Source: Crocodylus rhombifer
Taxonomy: Eukaryota > Chordata > Crocodylia > Crocodylidae
Reading direction: 5' to 3'
NCBI GenBank assembly: GCA_038503035.1
Contig: JAVSML010020801.1
Coordinates: 119,105-183,104, forward strand
Length of the DNA stretch: 64,000 nucleotides
Shown here: one piece after another, positions 8,338 through 18,889 of the stretch
Numbering within the stretch: the first letter of the stretch is position 1
Layout: every line of letters begins with the position of its first letter
The notes under the pieces: generated by a model
The model's database searches: none
Seen by the model: the letters and a program-made list of their open reading frames with translations, nothing else
Told to the model about the DNA's origin: nothing
Position numbers and translations under genes: made by a program

Positions 8338-11203
8338 GCCCGCTGGGGGATGGGGGGACGACTGCCACTGCTGGCCCGCTGAGCAACCCTTGCAAAGCCA
8401 GCAGACCAAGGCACTTAAGGGGGCACTTAAGGGAGCCCACCCCTGCCCCAGCCCTGGCACAATCTGTGGGCAAGGCAAGAGCCCCCAAGGGCACACTTGC
8501 CTGCCTGTACACTAATGCCAGGAGCCTGGGCAACAAGCAGGACAAGCTCTTCCTCCTGCTCAGTGCAAAGAAATATGATGTCATTGGGATAACGGAGACC
8601 TGGTGGGACTCCACCCAGGACTGGACCACGGGTATAGAGGGCTGTACCCTGTACAGGAGGGATCGTGTAGCTAGAAGGGGCGGGGGTGTAGCTCTCTATG
8701 TGAAGGAAAGCTACATGTCCCTGCAAGCTGATGTTGGCGACGGCATTGACAGCTAGAGACCCTCTGGGTAAAAATTCATGGGCAATACGGCACAGGGGAC
8801 ACAACGGTGGGACCCTACTACAGACCTCCCACTCAAAGTCCTGAGCTGGACCAGAAGTTCGCCCGGGATCTGACTGAGGCCGCTTGCTCCAGGACCTTGG
8901 TTGTCATGGGTGACTTCAATTACCCGGACATCTCGTGGGAAGATCACTCAGCAAAATCTGAACGGTCGCAAAGCTTTCTCTCGTGTGTGGATGACCTCTA
9001 CCTGACTCAAGAAGTCTATGGGCCAACGAGAGGCAAAGGGCTGCTCGACCTGGTACTGGCTACGGGGGACGACCTAATCGGCGACCTACTGATCGATGGG
9101 AAGCTGGGTGACAGCGACCACGAGCTGATCACCTTCACCATCCGCCGTAAAGCTGGCAAGTCAGTCAGCAACACAGAAGTCCTTGACTTCAGAAAAGCCG
9201 ACTTTGACAAGCTCAAGAGGCTTGTCGGTCAGGCCCTCAGGGACCGTGACCCCAGGGAGATGGGAGTTCAAGAAGAGTGGTTGCTCCTCAAGGAAGCGAT
9301 CCTCAGTGCACAAGCTAAATCTATTCCAACACGGAGGAAAGACAGCAAGAAGGCACAGCAGCCCTCCTTGCTCTCCAGAGAGCTAGCGGACCTCCTGCGG
9401 CTAAAAAGGAAAGCCTACAAAGGATGGAGGACGGGATTCACCTCCAAGGAGAATTATTCTGCGCTGGTCCGGTCCTGCAGGGACCAAACCAGTAAAGCCA
9501 AGGCTGCAACTGAACTCTAACTAGCTTCAGGCATCAAGGACAACAAAAAGTCCTTTTTCAGATATGTGGGGAGCCGGAGGAAAAGCAAGGGCAACGTTGG
9601 ACCCCTGCTAAACCAGATGGGGCAACTGACAACTGACACCCAGGAAAAAGCCAACCTATTAAATAGGTACTTTGCGTCAGTCTTTCATCAGTCCCATGGG
9701 ATGCCCATGCCTGCTATGGGACAGGGAGATCCGGGTGATGGGGATCCCCTACCCTCCATAAATGCTGACCTGATGAAGGAACATCTTGAGAAGCTGGATA
9801 CCTTCAAGTCAGCTGGCCCTGATAATCTGCACCCCAGGGCGCTCAAGGAGCTGGCGAGCGTCATAGCCCAGCCCCTGGCACGGATCTTTGAAAACTCCTG
9901 GCGCTCTGGTGTTGTGCCCGAAGACTGGAAGAAGGCCAATGTGGTGCCGATCTTCAAGAAAGGGAGGAGAGTGGATCCGGCTAACTACAGGCCCATTAGC
10001 CTGACTTCTATCCTGGGGAAAATCCTCGAAAAGTTTATTAAGGAGGCCACCCTTGATGGACTGGCCCAGGCTAACACCCTAAGGGATAGCCAGCACGGGT
10101 TTGTTGCGGGTAGGTCTTGTTTGACCAATCTCATTTCCTTCTATGACCAGGTGACCTATCACCTGGATGAGGGAGAAGAGATTGATGTCATATATCTTGA
10201 CTTCAAAAAAGCTTTTGATCTGGTATCCCATGATCACCTCTTGGCCAAACTGCCCAGTTGTGGCCTTGGCTCCACCACGATCCGCTGGCTGGGAAATTGG
10301 CTCTGTGGTCGGACCCAGAGGGTTGTAATTGATGGCAGTCACTCATCATGGTGTCCTGTGACCAGTGGGGTCCCTCAAGGCTCTGTCCTGGGACCCATCC
10401 TGTTCAACACCTTCATTAATGATATGGACGTTGGAATCAGGAGTGGACTGGCCAAGTTTGCCAATGACACCAAACTTTGGGGCAAAGCATCCACGCCAGA
10501 AAATAGGCAGGTGATCCAGGCTGACCTGGACAAGCTCAGCAAATGGGCAGACGAGAACCTCATGGTGTTTAACACCAAAAAATGCAAGGTTCTCCACCTT
10601 GGGAGGAAAAACCTGCAGCATCCTTATAGACTCGGCAGTGCTACATTGGCTAGCACTACAGAAGAAAGAGACTTGGGGGTCATCATTGACCACAAGATGA
10701 ACATGAGCCTGCAATGCGATGCTGCAGCTAGTAAAGCGACCAAAATGCTGGCGTGCATCCATAGATGCTTCTCAAGCAAATCCCAGGACGTCATTTTCCC
10801 CTTGTACTCGGCCTTGGTGAGGCCGCAGCTGGAGTACTGCATCCAGTTTTGGGCTCCACAATTCAAAAAGGATGTGGAGAAGCTTGAGAGAGTCCAGAGG
10901 AGAGCCACGCGCATGATCAGAGGTCAGGAAAACAGATCTTATGACGACAGGCTGAGAGACATGGGGCATTTTAGCTTGGAAAAGCGCAGGCTCAGGGGTG
11001 ATCTGATTGCCACCTATAAGTTTATCAGGGGTGACCACCAGGATCTGGGGGAACAAGACCGTTTCATGCTGGACATAAGGAAGAATTTCTTTACTGTCCG
11101 AGCCCCCAAGGTCTAGAACAGCCTGCCAGCGGAGATGGTTCAAGCACCTACATTGAACACCTTCAAGAGTAAATTGGATGCTTATCTTGCTGGGATCCTA
11201 TGA
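8322..11203 (+). pseudogene. CR1 ORF2: endonuclease and reverse transcriptase
   Basis: ORF2 encodes the AP-like endonuclease and the RT that drive target-primed insertion. Visible endonuclease motifs are CLYTNARSLGNKQ, ITETWWD, VVMGDFNYPDISWE, LLDLVLATGDD and DSDHE. RT motifs include [36 protein letters not shown] and the polymerase box, which reads FANDTKLWG with Asp to Asn (AAT at 10,463-10,465). Stops occur after 8,753, at 9,518-9,520 (TAA) and at 11,114-11,116 (TAG for a conserved Trp), and a frame break lies near 8,760-8,805. The ATG used by related copies is missing here (ACGGGC instead of ATGGGC). It cannot make an active enzyme. Confidence 0.88.
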
Positions 11204-11303
11204 CCCCAGCTGACTTCCTGCCCTTTGAGCAGGGGGCTGGACTCGATGACCTCCCAAGGTCCCTTCCAGCCCTAATGTCTATGAAATCTATGAAATCTAT
11301 GAA

Positions 11304-11751
11304 ACTGGAAGGATTGAGGGAAAACACCACCTTTGCCCCCAACCTTTTAACCCCCTCCCAGAGCCCTGTAGTGCCTCATGACTTGGCTGGGATTGTTCTG
11401 AGTTGCGTCATTCAAATCAACCCATGGAGGAGCAGGACTAGGCTTAGCTGGGATTTTGCACCCAAAGCAAGCATCATAAACTGAGACCAGCAGTGCTCAA
11501 CTCTTTGGCCCTGAGGCATCAGGCCCCATGTACCAGGGTCTGGTCCCAAGCTGCCTCCACCCAGCCCTGAAAGCCTAGATCGGGCCCCCACACACCAGGA
11601 TCGGACCGTAAAGGCACCATGTCCTCACTAGCTGAGTCTTGTTGCATGGGCCCAGGAAGAAATATCCCACCCTCCCACCCCTTTCTCTTCCTACCCATTG
11701 GGGATCGTTAGTTGGTAGGGGTCAGAAGAGAGACCAAGTCTGACCTCCTGC
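11304..11751. other. No gene recognised; possible hAT-like remnant
   Basis: The phrase CAGTGCTCAACTCTTTGGCCC near 11,489 resembles the end of Charlie-type hAT elements. No matching right end was found. Nothing coding is apparent. Confidence 0.3.
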
Positions 11752-11995
11752 CATGGCAGGAAAGAGTACTGGGGTCAAACGACCCCAGCAAGGTGATAAT
11801 CTACCTTCCTTTTAAAGACCCCCAGGGTAGGGTTGAGAACCATTTCTCTTGGAATTTGGGTCGAGATCCTAGCTGCCCTGACAGTGAAGTCACGCCTCCT
11901 TATATCTAGCCTGAATCTGCCCTCTGCCAGCTTGTGACCGTTATTTCTTGTCACTCCTGGTAGTGCTCGGGGGAACAGGTCCTTCCCCAATGCCT
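11752..11995 (-). mobile_element. CR1 3'-end fragment (copy C)
   Basis: The minus strand encodes the conserved CR1 tail with [19 protein letters not shown] and REMVLNPTLGVFKR before YHLAGVV. It is 5'-truncated and abuts a C-rich run at about 11,998-12,010. Confidence 0.85.
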
Positions 11996-12010
11996 GCCCC
12001 CCCCCCCCCG

Positions 12011-12439
12011 ACTAGTTTGGTTAGCTTTGCTGTCTGGTGCAACGACCAGATTTCCTAGTATGTAAGATGCTTTTTTGCAACACTGGGGCCTGGCTGCAGC
12101 ATCAAGGATTGTGACTGGGCTGTGCCAGTTCTGCAGGACAAAAACACAGAGACTCCCAGCTCAAGTCTTGCCCCTTTGCTCAGTCAGCCAGATCAACAAA
12201 TTTCAGCTCAAGAAGAATTTTACCCCATGGTCAGCCTGGGACAGACTGGGTGGGGATTGGCCTTCCCCTATAGGAAGATCAGTACTTCCCCCTATTTTAA
12301 CAACCTTTGTAGCAGCAAGAGATTGGCCACCATGCTCTCCCCACTTTACATAGTTTGGGTAGTTTTGGGTGCTATGCTTTCTAGCTATGGGCAGGCTTTC
12401 CATGCACTTTACTAGGTTAAACAAGAATTTGCTTAGAGC
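12011..12439. other. No gene recognised
   Basis: Moderate-GC sequence with short overlapping ORFs in both strands and no recognisable motif. Confidence 0.4.
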
Positions 12440-12532
12440 AATTTGAATAGAGACAGTCCTGCCATAGGCAGGGGCTGGACCAGATGCTAAGTCCAGAGGT
12501 CCCTGCCAGTCTCACTTTTCTGTGATTCTTCA
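12440..12532 (+). mobile_element. CR1 3'-UTR fragment (copy D)
   Basis: GGGCTGGACCAGATG, AGGTCCCTGCCAGTCTC and TGTGATTCT follow the usual CR1 3' end order (ggctggact..gatg, aggtcccttccag, ttctatgattct). Only the untranslated tail remains. Confidence 0.65.
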
Positions 12533-12607
12533 ACACAGACACTTGTGCTCCTTCCCAGGCCCCGAAGCCAAGGGACAACCATTCCAACTGGAGTGAATGC
12601 AAACAGT

Positions 12608-12613
12608 TTTATT
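12608..12613 (-). terminator. AATAAA poly(A) signal, minus strand
   Basis: Plus-strand TTTATT in AACAGTTTTATTGAGAC reads AATAAA on the minus strand. It is the first such signal on the far side of the LTR from the CALU stop codon, and is the likely CALU polyadenylation signal. Confidence 0.5.
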
Positions 12614-12909
12614 GAGACAGGCATTGCCTGAATGGTGGAAGCTGCTCTGAAACTCAGTTTACGCTCTTAAATAAATAATCCTAGAAGACTAGTATTGATG
12701 AGAACAAACACCACTGGGGTCCCATCTGTTCTTCACCTGTTTTACATTTGCTTGGATAAGATACAGCACAAGAGGGAACACATAATAAGTTGCACAGTCA
12801 CAGAGCTCTGAAATGGGTTGGCATGAGACAGATGAGCCTTCATGTGGCACTCCCCTACGTGGCCAGCTCTAATCACCATTCTCCCTGGGTGAGAAATGCA
12901 GTGTAAGAC

Positions 12910-13433
12910 TGTGGCAGGCCAGTAGGGGGCGCTCCTGCATTGAGCTACCCACCTCCCTGTCCCCAACCACGTTCCCGGCTTCGAGTGCCTCTCTGGGGCG
13001 CCTCACGTCCGGCTGACCCCCTTCCTGAAGCACACTCACTAGCCTGGGAGTAATGTGCTGCCACCACACCGAGAAGGGACTGTCTTGGCCCTGTGTCCTC
13101 GGGGAAACACAGGCCTAATGTCCTACGGGTACTCGATCCAGTACAGGTGCTTGGGGCACTTCCCCAAGTCCGGGGGCAAAAAACAAAGTCTCCCTTAGTC
13201 TGCAGACCTAAGGTGTCCCTTAGGCATAATTTAGACCCACCCCTCAAGAAGTCTCCTACACCAGTCACAAGGAGAACTGTATTGATTACAGGGGTAGGGT
13301 GAAAATAGGGTACAAGATAGAGCGATATCATAGAAATCCCATAGAGCAAAGCAGTCTGGCTGAGGTAAGCTTTTGATCACGCATCTGGGTTACTGCCAGC
13401 TAGATATTTAATCAGATCTCGAGTCACTTACTC
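12910..13433 (-). mobile_element. Partial LTR, family A copy 2
   Basis: It starts TGTGGCAGGCCAGTAGGGGG like the other copies but stops at CTCGAGTCACTTACTC, roughly half way along the full LTR. It therefore lacks the TATA-bearing U3 half. It sits in the CALU 3'UTR. The AATAAA signal (plus TGTATTGATT, here decayed) is not intact. Confidence 0.8.
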
Positions 13434-13789
13434 GTGGGGCAGTGGGTAAGGAGCTACCATTGCTCTACAGCTAAACATTTCAGGATATGTATTCTCCATT
13501 TCACACGGAACCAGAACAAATACAAAAATAAACAGAGTTCGTTAGACATCAAAGTCTAAGTCTAAAAAATAATAATAATAATAACCACCAAGTGTCATCA
13601 TTAGAGTTGTTTGCAGAATACCAAAGTCCCCATCCCTTTGGGAAAAAAGGAAAAAAAGGACAGGATTGATTTTTTTTTTCCATCTCCTAGCCTGAAATAA
13701 CAGTCTCAGTAGCAAAAACGTTTCTCATGTCAATCCAGATGCTGTAAAAAATAAATTACTTTGAAGAAATTGGTTTCTCTGTCCAGGCC

Positions 13790-13894
13790 TCAGAACTCAT
13801 CATGCCGTACTAAGGCCTCCCCAGAGTCTGTGGCCTGGCTCCCCACAAATAAGTCGTACTTGTCAACGATCTCCTCTTTGGTGAGTTTGCCATC
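13790..13894 (-). CDS. CALU: Calumenin C-terminal exon
   Basis: Calumenin is a multi-EF-hand Ca2+-binding protein of the ER and secretory pathway. The minus-strand exon encodes 34 residues and a TGA. Recognisable pieces are [20 protein letters not shown] and [10 protein letters not shown], the latter with the HDEF retrieval signal that ends calumenin. An acceptor (TTGTCTCTTGCAG on the minus strand) precedes the exon and the exon starts in phase 0. No other CALU exon, such as the EF-hand exons, was recognised at higher coordinates in the window. This is therefore either the far end of a gene with very long introns or, more likely in my view, a relocated fragment. The reading is intact, so decay is recent or selection persists. 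Paralogous reticulocalbins end in HDEL, which argues against them. Confidence 0.8.
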   Translation of the reverse strand, partial: DGKLTKEEIVDKYDLFVGSQATDSGEALVRHDEF

Positions 13895-14171
13895 CTGCAA
13901 GAGACAACATACAACCTCAGAGTCACAATGCTATTTGTTCCCACCTTCCGCCATTTGTCTGGAAGTGCCTCCATATAGAACTGACAGGTACAGGTCAGAC
14001 CACAGGACCCGCAGCAGCCGACAGGGCAAGGCAAACAGGGTAGGCCCAAGTTTTTCCACCCTGGTTCTCTCCCTCTGCAGCTTCCAGCAATCAGAGGTTC
14101 AGGAAGTTCTGATTCTGAAGCTGCCACATTAGCAATCCTGCTCAACCCCAGTGAAAGGCCTTTCCTTTCAG

Positions 14172-14420
14172 ACAGTGCTTCTCAACCAGGATGCCGTGAC
14201 ATACTGGGGTGCCTTGAAATACTTTAAAGTGCACTAATATTGCATGGCCCCCAGAGGCAATATTAGGTTTGCCAACAAGATTCAAAAAATAAACCCAAAG
14301 ATTTCAAATAGAAATCCATGCTGTTGTTCAAAGCATTTGGACCTTTTGTGGTCTTTCAGTTCTTGGCGGGAGGTGGGGACAGCCAACGCTGTGCTCCCTG
14401 CCAGGCTGAGTGACATGGGG
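14172..14420 (+). mobile_element. Possible hAT (Charlie-like) remnant
   Basis: CAGTGCTTCTCAACCAGGAT at 14,172 is close to the left end of Charlie-type hAT elements. No right terminal repeat was found before the TM exon, so the extent is a guess. Confidence 0.4.
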
Positions 14421-14446
14421 CTGGTCATTTTTAGTTCAGAGAGCAG

Positions 14447-14533
14447 AAATTGGAATCATCCTGGGAATCGTGATCTTAGTGGGAATTGCAGCCACCGCAA
14501 TAATTGTTCCCTGATGCATTAAGAGATGGATAG
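14447..14533 (+). pseudogene. TM exon of IgSF pseudogene
   Basis: After acceptor TTCAGAGAGCAG the frame reads IGIILGIVILVGIAATAII, a hydrophobic helix, then VP and TGA. The exon is 87 nt, one codon longer than its intact paralog at 31,555-31,638, and shows the same phase-1 ends. Confidence 0.7.
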
Positions 14534-14706
14534 GTAGAGTGGGAAGATGTTCTTGGGTTTCAGGGTCACAAAGTGGGAGGGACATGGGTCAGAGAGGGTG
14601 GAGGGTAGTACAGATGCCTGTGGGTGGAGAGGCTTGAGCTCAGACTAGACATATCTCCCATGCCACCCCAGGCTGACCCCTGTCCTGCGTGTTGCTCTGA
14701 CCCTAG

Positions 14707-15081
14707 GCTGGGAGGCCTCCTGCTCTGTCTCTGAGCTACAGGTGCTGGAGAAGTGCTTTCCAGGCCAAGCAGTGACCCTGCACTGCTCAATGGAGGGGAC
14801 ATTCCCTGAACACATGGCTGTGACATAGGAAAGGATCCGCAGCAAGTACAGGACTGTGACTAAGACTGCTGCTGACCAAGAGATCCCCAAGCACCAGCCG
14901 ATATTACCTGCACTGCCCCAGAGCTGGAGAGTGACAGAGATGAGAACCAGGACCTGCCTCATGTCCTCCCTGACCTCCATCCCCATGGTGCAAGATGATG
15001 GAGCACGGGTCTGGTGCATCTTCCTCCATGGGCTCAAATGGATCAAAGAGGAGCAAGAGTTACCAGAGATCCGGGTCTGGG
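14707..15081 (+). pseudogene. Ig domain exon D1 of IgSF pseudogene
   Basis: The 375-nt exon is the same length as the intact D1 at 31,809-32,183. It keeps [18 protein letters not shown] before a TAG replacing the core Trp, and later RTCLMSSLTSIP. The F-strand Cys is replaced: ARVWCIFLH has CIF kept but Arg to Trp before it. The donor GGGTGAGT is intact. Confidence 0.75.
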
Positions 15082-15379
15082 GTGAGTGCCCAGGGTGTTA
15101 CCTGTCAGCTCCATGTTCTTGGGGGAACCCTGATACAGGACACAGACTGTCTGACTCACAAAGATTCACCCCCCACAACCTATACAGAAAACCTGAAGCA
15201 GAGACTGCAGTAAATTCTGGGATCAACGAAGCAGGGGAGCACGGCATGATAAGGAAGCTATGTTCCAAATGCTAATCGACCCTTACACCCAGCTCAGCAT
15301 TTATCAGACCAGTTCTAATCTGGATTTACAAAGGACTTTCCCCCCCCACACACCCACACAACTCTAAGCAAAAGTAAGT

Positions 15380-16400
15380 TTATTGGGCATCTCGGGCTGT
15401 ACGTTCCCGGGTCCCACTATGGGAGGCCGATGGAAACTTAATTGGCTACAACTCGGTTGCCGGGTTAGGGAGTCCTGAGGCAATAACCGAGTCCGAGGGG
15501 GTATGGGCAACATTTGAACAATGGTACAGGGTTCATCACCGCGTCCAGCCCATGGGAGCCCTGACCACAAGTGTTGTCATACTTTTCCCGAGACGACTGG
15601 TGGAAGTCCTCTCCACAACAGGTTATGAACACTCCAATAAGTGCCTTAAATCTGTTAAAAAACTATAGTAAGATCTGGAAAAGTCATGCTAAGCTGAGGC
15701 TTGTTCACAGCAAGCAAAAATACAAAAACCCCTTGTCAATTAAAAGGGTGTTTCTAAAAACGCCAAGAGAGATATCTGCTATCCATAAAAATGTCAAGCT
15801 GGCTCCAAGTAGGAGTTTTACAGAGTATCAATCAAGTTCCTGGGATGTTCCACTCAGATAACCCCTTGTCAATGGAGAAGTTGTTTCTGAAAACACCAAG
15901 AAAGATATCTGCTATCCATAAAAATGTCAAAACAATTTGATTTACACTATTGAGAATGCTTGAAAGAAACTAAACTGAGGGTATAAAATCTGTAAAAAGA
16001 AGCAGCAGTGGGGTGCTGACACCACTCGCTTTCTTCTGGAGAGGCGGCAGGAGGAAGATTGTCTCCCTTCAAGAATCGTGCTGAAAACTTTAACCTGTCA
16101 GCTTTGCAACCCGAGTGCCTTGGACTGGTGAGATCCCAGCTCTCTCTCTCTCTCTTTTCTCCTCTCTCTCTCTAAGCATAGATTTCTGAACTTGAACTGT
16201 ATTAGTTAAGCTTCAGCTAAGTTTCCCCAAATACTTAGTGAAACTAGGGGATACTGTGACTGTCTGTGTTTGTTTTTCCTTTGCATGGCTATCGCTACTA
16301 GTGTCAATATATATTTCATCTACTTAGCAATAAATAACTTTGATAGTCAAACTGGTGGTAACTGGGTATATTTTGCCTTCTTTACTTCTGTTTCCCCACT
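15380..16400 (+). promoter_or_regulatory. ERV-LTR-like region: direct repeats, TATA box, AATAAA
   Basis: Two copies of a block of about 70 bp (15,728-15,798 and 15,861-15,930, both with ACCCCTTGTCAAT and GATATCTGCTATCCATAAAA) lie 133 bp apart, like enhancer repeats in a U3. They precede a TATAAAA at 15,982-15,988 and an AATAAA at 16,329-16,334. A CT-rich run lies at 16,139-16,173. LTR ends were not located, so retroviral origin is inferred. The region sits in an intron of the pseudogene. Confidence 0.45.
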
Positions 16401-16569
16401 TGCTCTGTAGCAACGCCCCTCTTACCTAAGCTAAAGATCCCTGTGAAGCCCAGAAATACTGTGGGGTCTGCTCATCAAAAAAAACTAAAAGCTTGGGACG
16501 TGCTGAGTTCAAAACGCATAAGGGGATCAGCTTGTACAGGCCAACTGACCCAGTTTGGCTCAGACGTGC

Positions 16570-16745
16570 CCTAATGAACTGAACGCTGGCCCATGGGGGT
16601 GTCAGCTGGACACCCAGCCAGATTCAGAGGTATTCTGTTTAACTGTGTGCTTGTATCTGACTGTGGTTATTGTTGCTCTGATGAACTGATTCTTGGCGTA
16701 TGAGGGTGTCAGCCTGTCCACGCTGATCGACCCGGCCAGGTCAGG
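16570..16745 (+). repeat. Imperfect tandem repeat, about 108-bp period
   Basis: ATGAACTGA...GGGTGTCAGC is seen at 16,574 and again at 16,682 with related flanks (GACACCCAGCCAGATTCAG and GACCCGGCCAGGTCAGG). It may belong to the LTR-like region upstream. Confidence 0.45.
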
Positions 16746-17195
16746 CGTGTCACGTTAATCTGTGTGTGTTTGTGTGTATGACTGATTTGGGGACTGGAGG
16801 AACCCAGCCCCACTGAACTGAGTCCTGCAAGATAGCTCCACTGGGGGTGAGGGCTTGCAGGGGGAGAGATACAGCTCCGAATAGAAACACAAGTAAGACA
16901 AGCAGCACATTGATAGAACTACCAAGACCCTAGCCCTAATAAATGAGCACACCCCAAAGTAGCCGGCAAATCTGGTAACAAGGGACCCTGCTACCACTTA
17001 CAGGTGTGGTCAGCGCCTGCTGGCATCACAGGTGATGGAGATGGGGACAGACCATCTTTGGGTTGAGTGGGCCTTACCCAGCCCTCACTGCACCACCCCA
17101 GCCCTGCCCAGCTCCCTGGAGGGGCCCAGCTACCTATCATCCCCAAGCAGGACCCCAGCTGTCCCTCGTACTAACACCCCATACTGTCTCCCCAG

Positions 17196-17507
17196 CCCGG
17201 CCGCAGGTGTCGGAGATCCAGGTGTGGCCCGAGTGGGACCCCCGCGACAAGGTGCCGTTCGCTGTGCAGCTCCACAACTTCTACCCCCGGGAGGTGCCCC
17301 CAATCCAGTGGGGCTGGGACGGGGCCGGGAGCTGGGGGGCAGGCCCCGCGCAGATAGACAAGAACGCGGACGGCACGTTCACCGCGACGAGCGTCTGGAG
17401 AGTGCCCAGCCGCAGCCTGACCCGGCCGGAGCTGCGCGTGCGAGTGTGCATCCAGCACGGCCCCGGAGAGCCCCCGAGCGAGAGAGAGCTCAGCCTGGGG
17501 GACACGG
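17196..17507 (+). pseudogene. Ig C1-like exon D2 of IgSF pseudogene
   Basis: A 312-nt open exon lies between CCCCAG and GTGAGG. It reads [20 protein letters not shown], then [32 protein letters not shown] and [15 protein letters not shown]. The usual B-strand Cys is absent, as in the paralog at 32,408. The exon itself is intact but belongs to a broken gene. Confidence 0.75.
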
Positions 17508-17630
17508 GTGAGGAGGGGCCGTGTCCGGGGGTCTCAGCCCCGCTGCAGGGGTGTTGGGTCTGGGTGGGGTGTGAGGGGCCGCGGCTCCCCTGACGGGGCC
17601 TGTCCCTGCCTCTGTCTCTTCCCTTCCCAG

Positions 17631-18132
17631 GGCTCCTGCGGCCCCCGGAGGTGTCCGAAATCTCCTGGACCGAGTCTGTGGCCAAGGGGAAGGGAGTCAC
17701 CCTGAGCTGCCGCATCAGTTGAGGACAGGGGCCTCTCACTGACATGCTACTCCCACCTGTTGCAGCCTGCCATCCAGTCCTGGGGGAGATGTCCCAACCA
17801 GAGACCCTGGTCTTTGGGCAGCCAGGGACCCTGCGGTTTCTGATCTCAGGGTCCTACTGGGCAGCTGACAGTTCTCTCCTGCTCCCTTTTGCAGCCAGGA
17901 AAGAAGCCCAGGCCCCTGAAGAGCTCAGACCCCCACAGGATCCGGATCCGGATCCACACCCCCACCCCCACCCCCAGTCAGGTGCTGGGTGGTAAGTCCT
18001 ACAGCGCGGAGTCTGAGCTGCACCTGCCCAACACTGGGCCCAAGGACGACAGGGTGGAGTACCTGTGCCACAGGGAACACGAGGCCCTGAAGAAGCCCAA
18101 ATCCAGGTCCAGTGGGCAACTGTGGCTCCAAG
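17631..18132 (+). pseudogene. Broken Ig exon D3 of IgSF pseudogene
   Basis: The first part (17,631-17,721) reads [20 protein letters not shown] and VTLSCRIS, then TGA. The domain's second half reappears in another frame near 17,985-18,132 with YSAESELHLPNTGPKDDRVE and YLCHREHEALKKPKS before donor AAGGTAGGA. The intervening sequence does not match the intact D3 at 32,867. Confidence 0.65.
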
Positions 18133-18562
18133 GTAGGAGTGTGTAGGCCGGGCAGTGCGGGGCAAGGCCAGAGTGGTGACACCCAGGAGATGCAGCAAGT
18201 CATAGGCAGTGGCACATCCTCTCCAGTCCCCCTGGATGCGCAGGGGAGGCATGGAGCACTCTCAGCACAAGGGAGAGGCAGCTATGGTGCATTGGGAGCC
18301 TACAAGTGACAGCATGTGTCAGGGGATGCTCCCAATCCCAGACTGGCTCCCCCAGCTCTGATCCCATCTCCCAGCTGGAGATCCCATGTCCTGAGGAGCA
18401 GGCTTTAGCCTGGCACCTGCGCTTCCCCATGTCCCAGTAGTTTTGTGCAGCCTGTGGCCCTGGCCCTGCCCAGCTCAAGTCAAAGCCCACAGGCTCTGGA
18501 TGTACCAGGTGAATGGCCCCAAGCTCCCAGATGGCAAGTCAAGGCTCGTTCTTGTTTTCTAG

Positions 18563-18593
18563 GCCATGCTGAGTCTGACAGACTCTCCAGCAG
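18563..18593 (+). pseudogene. 31-nt tail exon of IgSF pseudogene
   Basis: It lies between TTTTCTAG and GTGAGG and is nearly identical to 33,508-33,538. In the frame set by the pseudogene D3 it would read GHAESDRLSS. Its small size makes the exon call dependent on that conservation. Confidence 0.5.
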
Positions 18594-18849
18594 GTGAGGA
18601 GGTGGCTGAGGACAGAGGCAGCATTGTTGGTACCTCATCTCTTGCACCGGCTAGTCTGGGCTGGGGGATCAGGCCCGGGCCCAGGGGCAGTTGTTGTGTT
18701 GTCTCCAAACCTTTGCTGGTGGAGGATGCTCCTACCATCCTCCCTCTACGTGTGGTCTGTGCAGTGGGGCTGGGCAGGAAGCCCAGGGGTGGGGCTGTCT
18801 CTCGCTCTTTGTCCATGGGGGTCCAACCTCAGCTGGCCCCAGCTGCCAA

Positions 18850-18855
18850 AATAAA
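18850..18855 (+). terminator. AATAAA poly(A) signal
   Basis: CCAAAATAAAGATG lies about 260 bp after the tail exon and immediately before CR1 5' sequence. It is the likely 3' end of the IgSF pseudogene. Confidence 0.5.
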
Positions 18856-18889
18856 GATGCTGACTCTCACCCACTCATCTCCCTCCTGC

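Larger units (their letters stand above)
7430..11303 (+). mobile_element. Nearly full-length CR1 LINE (copy B)
   Basis: The element carries ORF1 (esterase) to 8,337, ORF2 (endonuclease plus RT) to 11,203, and a 3' end with a microsatellite of TCTATGAAA units at 11,278-11,303. The 5' boundary is uncertain, around 7,400-7,470. Several in-frame stops and one catalytic change mark it as dead. Confidence 0.9.
12600..13894 (-). other. CALU: Terminal exon (coding tail plus 3'UTR) of calumenin, LTR-interrupted
   Basis: The CALU coding tail at 13,894-13,790 is followed on the minus strand by AT-rich untranslated sequence. It ends near an AATAAA signal (plus-strand TTTATT at 12,608-12,613), with a partial LTR inserted at 12,910-13,433. 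The extent of the UTR is inferred from the stop and the poly(A) signal. Confidence 0.6.
14447..18855 (+). pseudogene. IgSF pseudogene, 3' half (TM, D1, D2, broken D3, tail)
   Basis: The exon order matches the intact set at 31,555-33,538: TM, D1 (375 nt), D2 (312 nt), D3 and a 31-nt tail exon. Splice sites and phase 1 are kept. It is followed by an AATAAA at 18,850-18,855. Damage is clear. The TM exon has TGA in its juxtamembrane part, D1 has TAG for the core Trp near 14,828, and D3 is interrupted after about 30 residues by TGA and unrelated sequence. No leader, V or C1 exon was found within 14 kb upstream, so the 5' half is deleted or was never copied. The large D1-D2 intron (15,082-17,195) holds an ERV-like regulatory region. 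The family assignment is by comparison with the downstream gene. Confidence 0.75.

Noticed and set aside
8466..11116. CR1 ORFs as host genes
   Set aside because: Endonuclease and RT motifs and the CR1 3' end show they are retrotransposon-encoded.
11998..12010. Poly-C run as a regulatory element
   Set aside because: A simple homopolymer next to a truncated CR1 with no supporting context.
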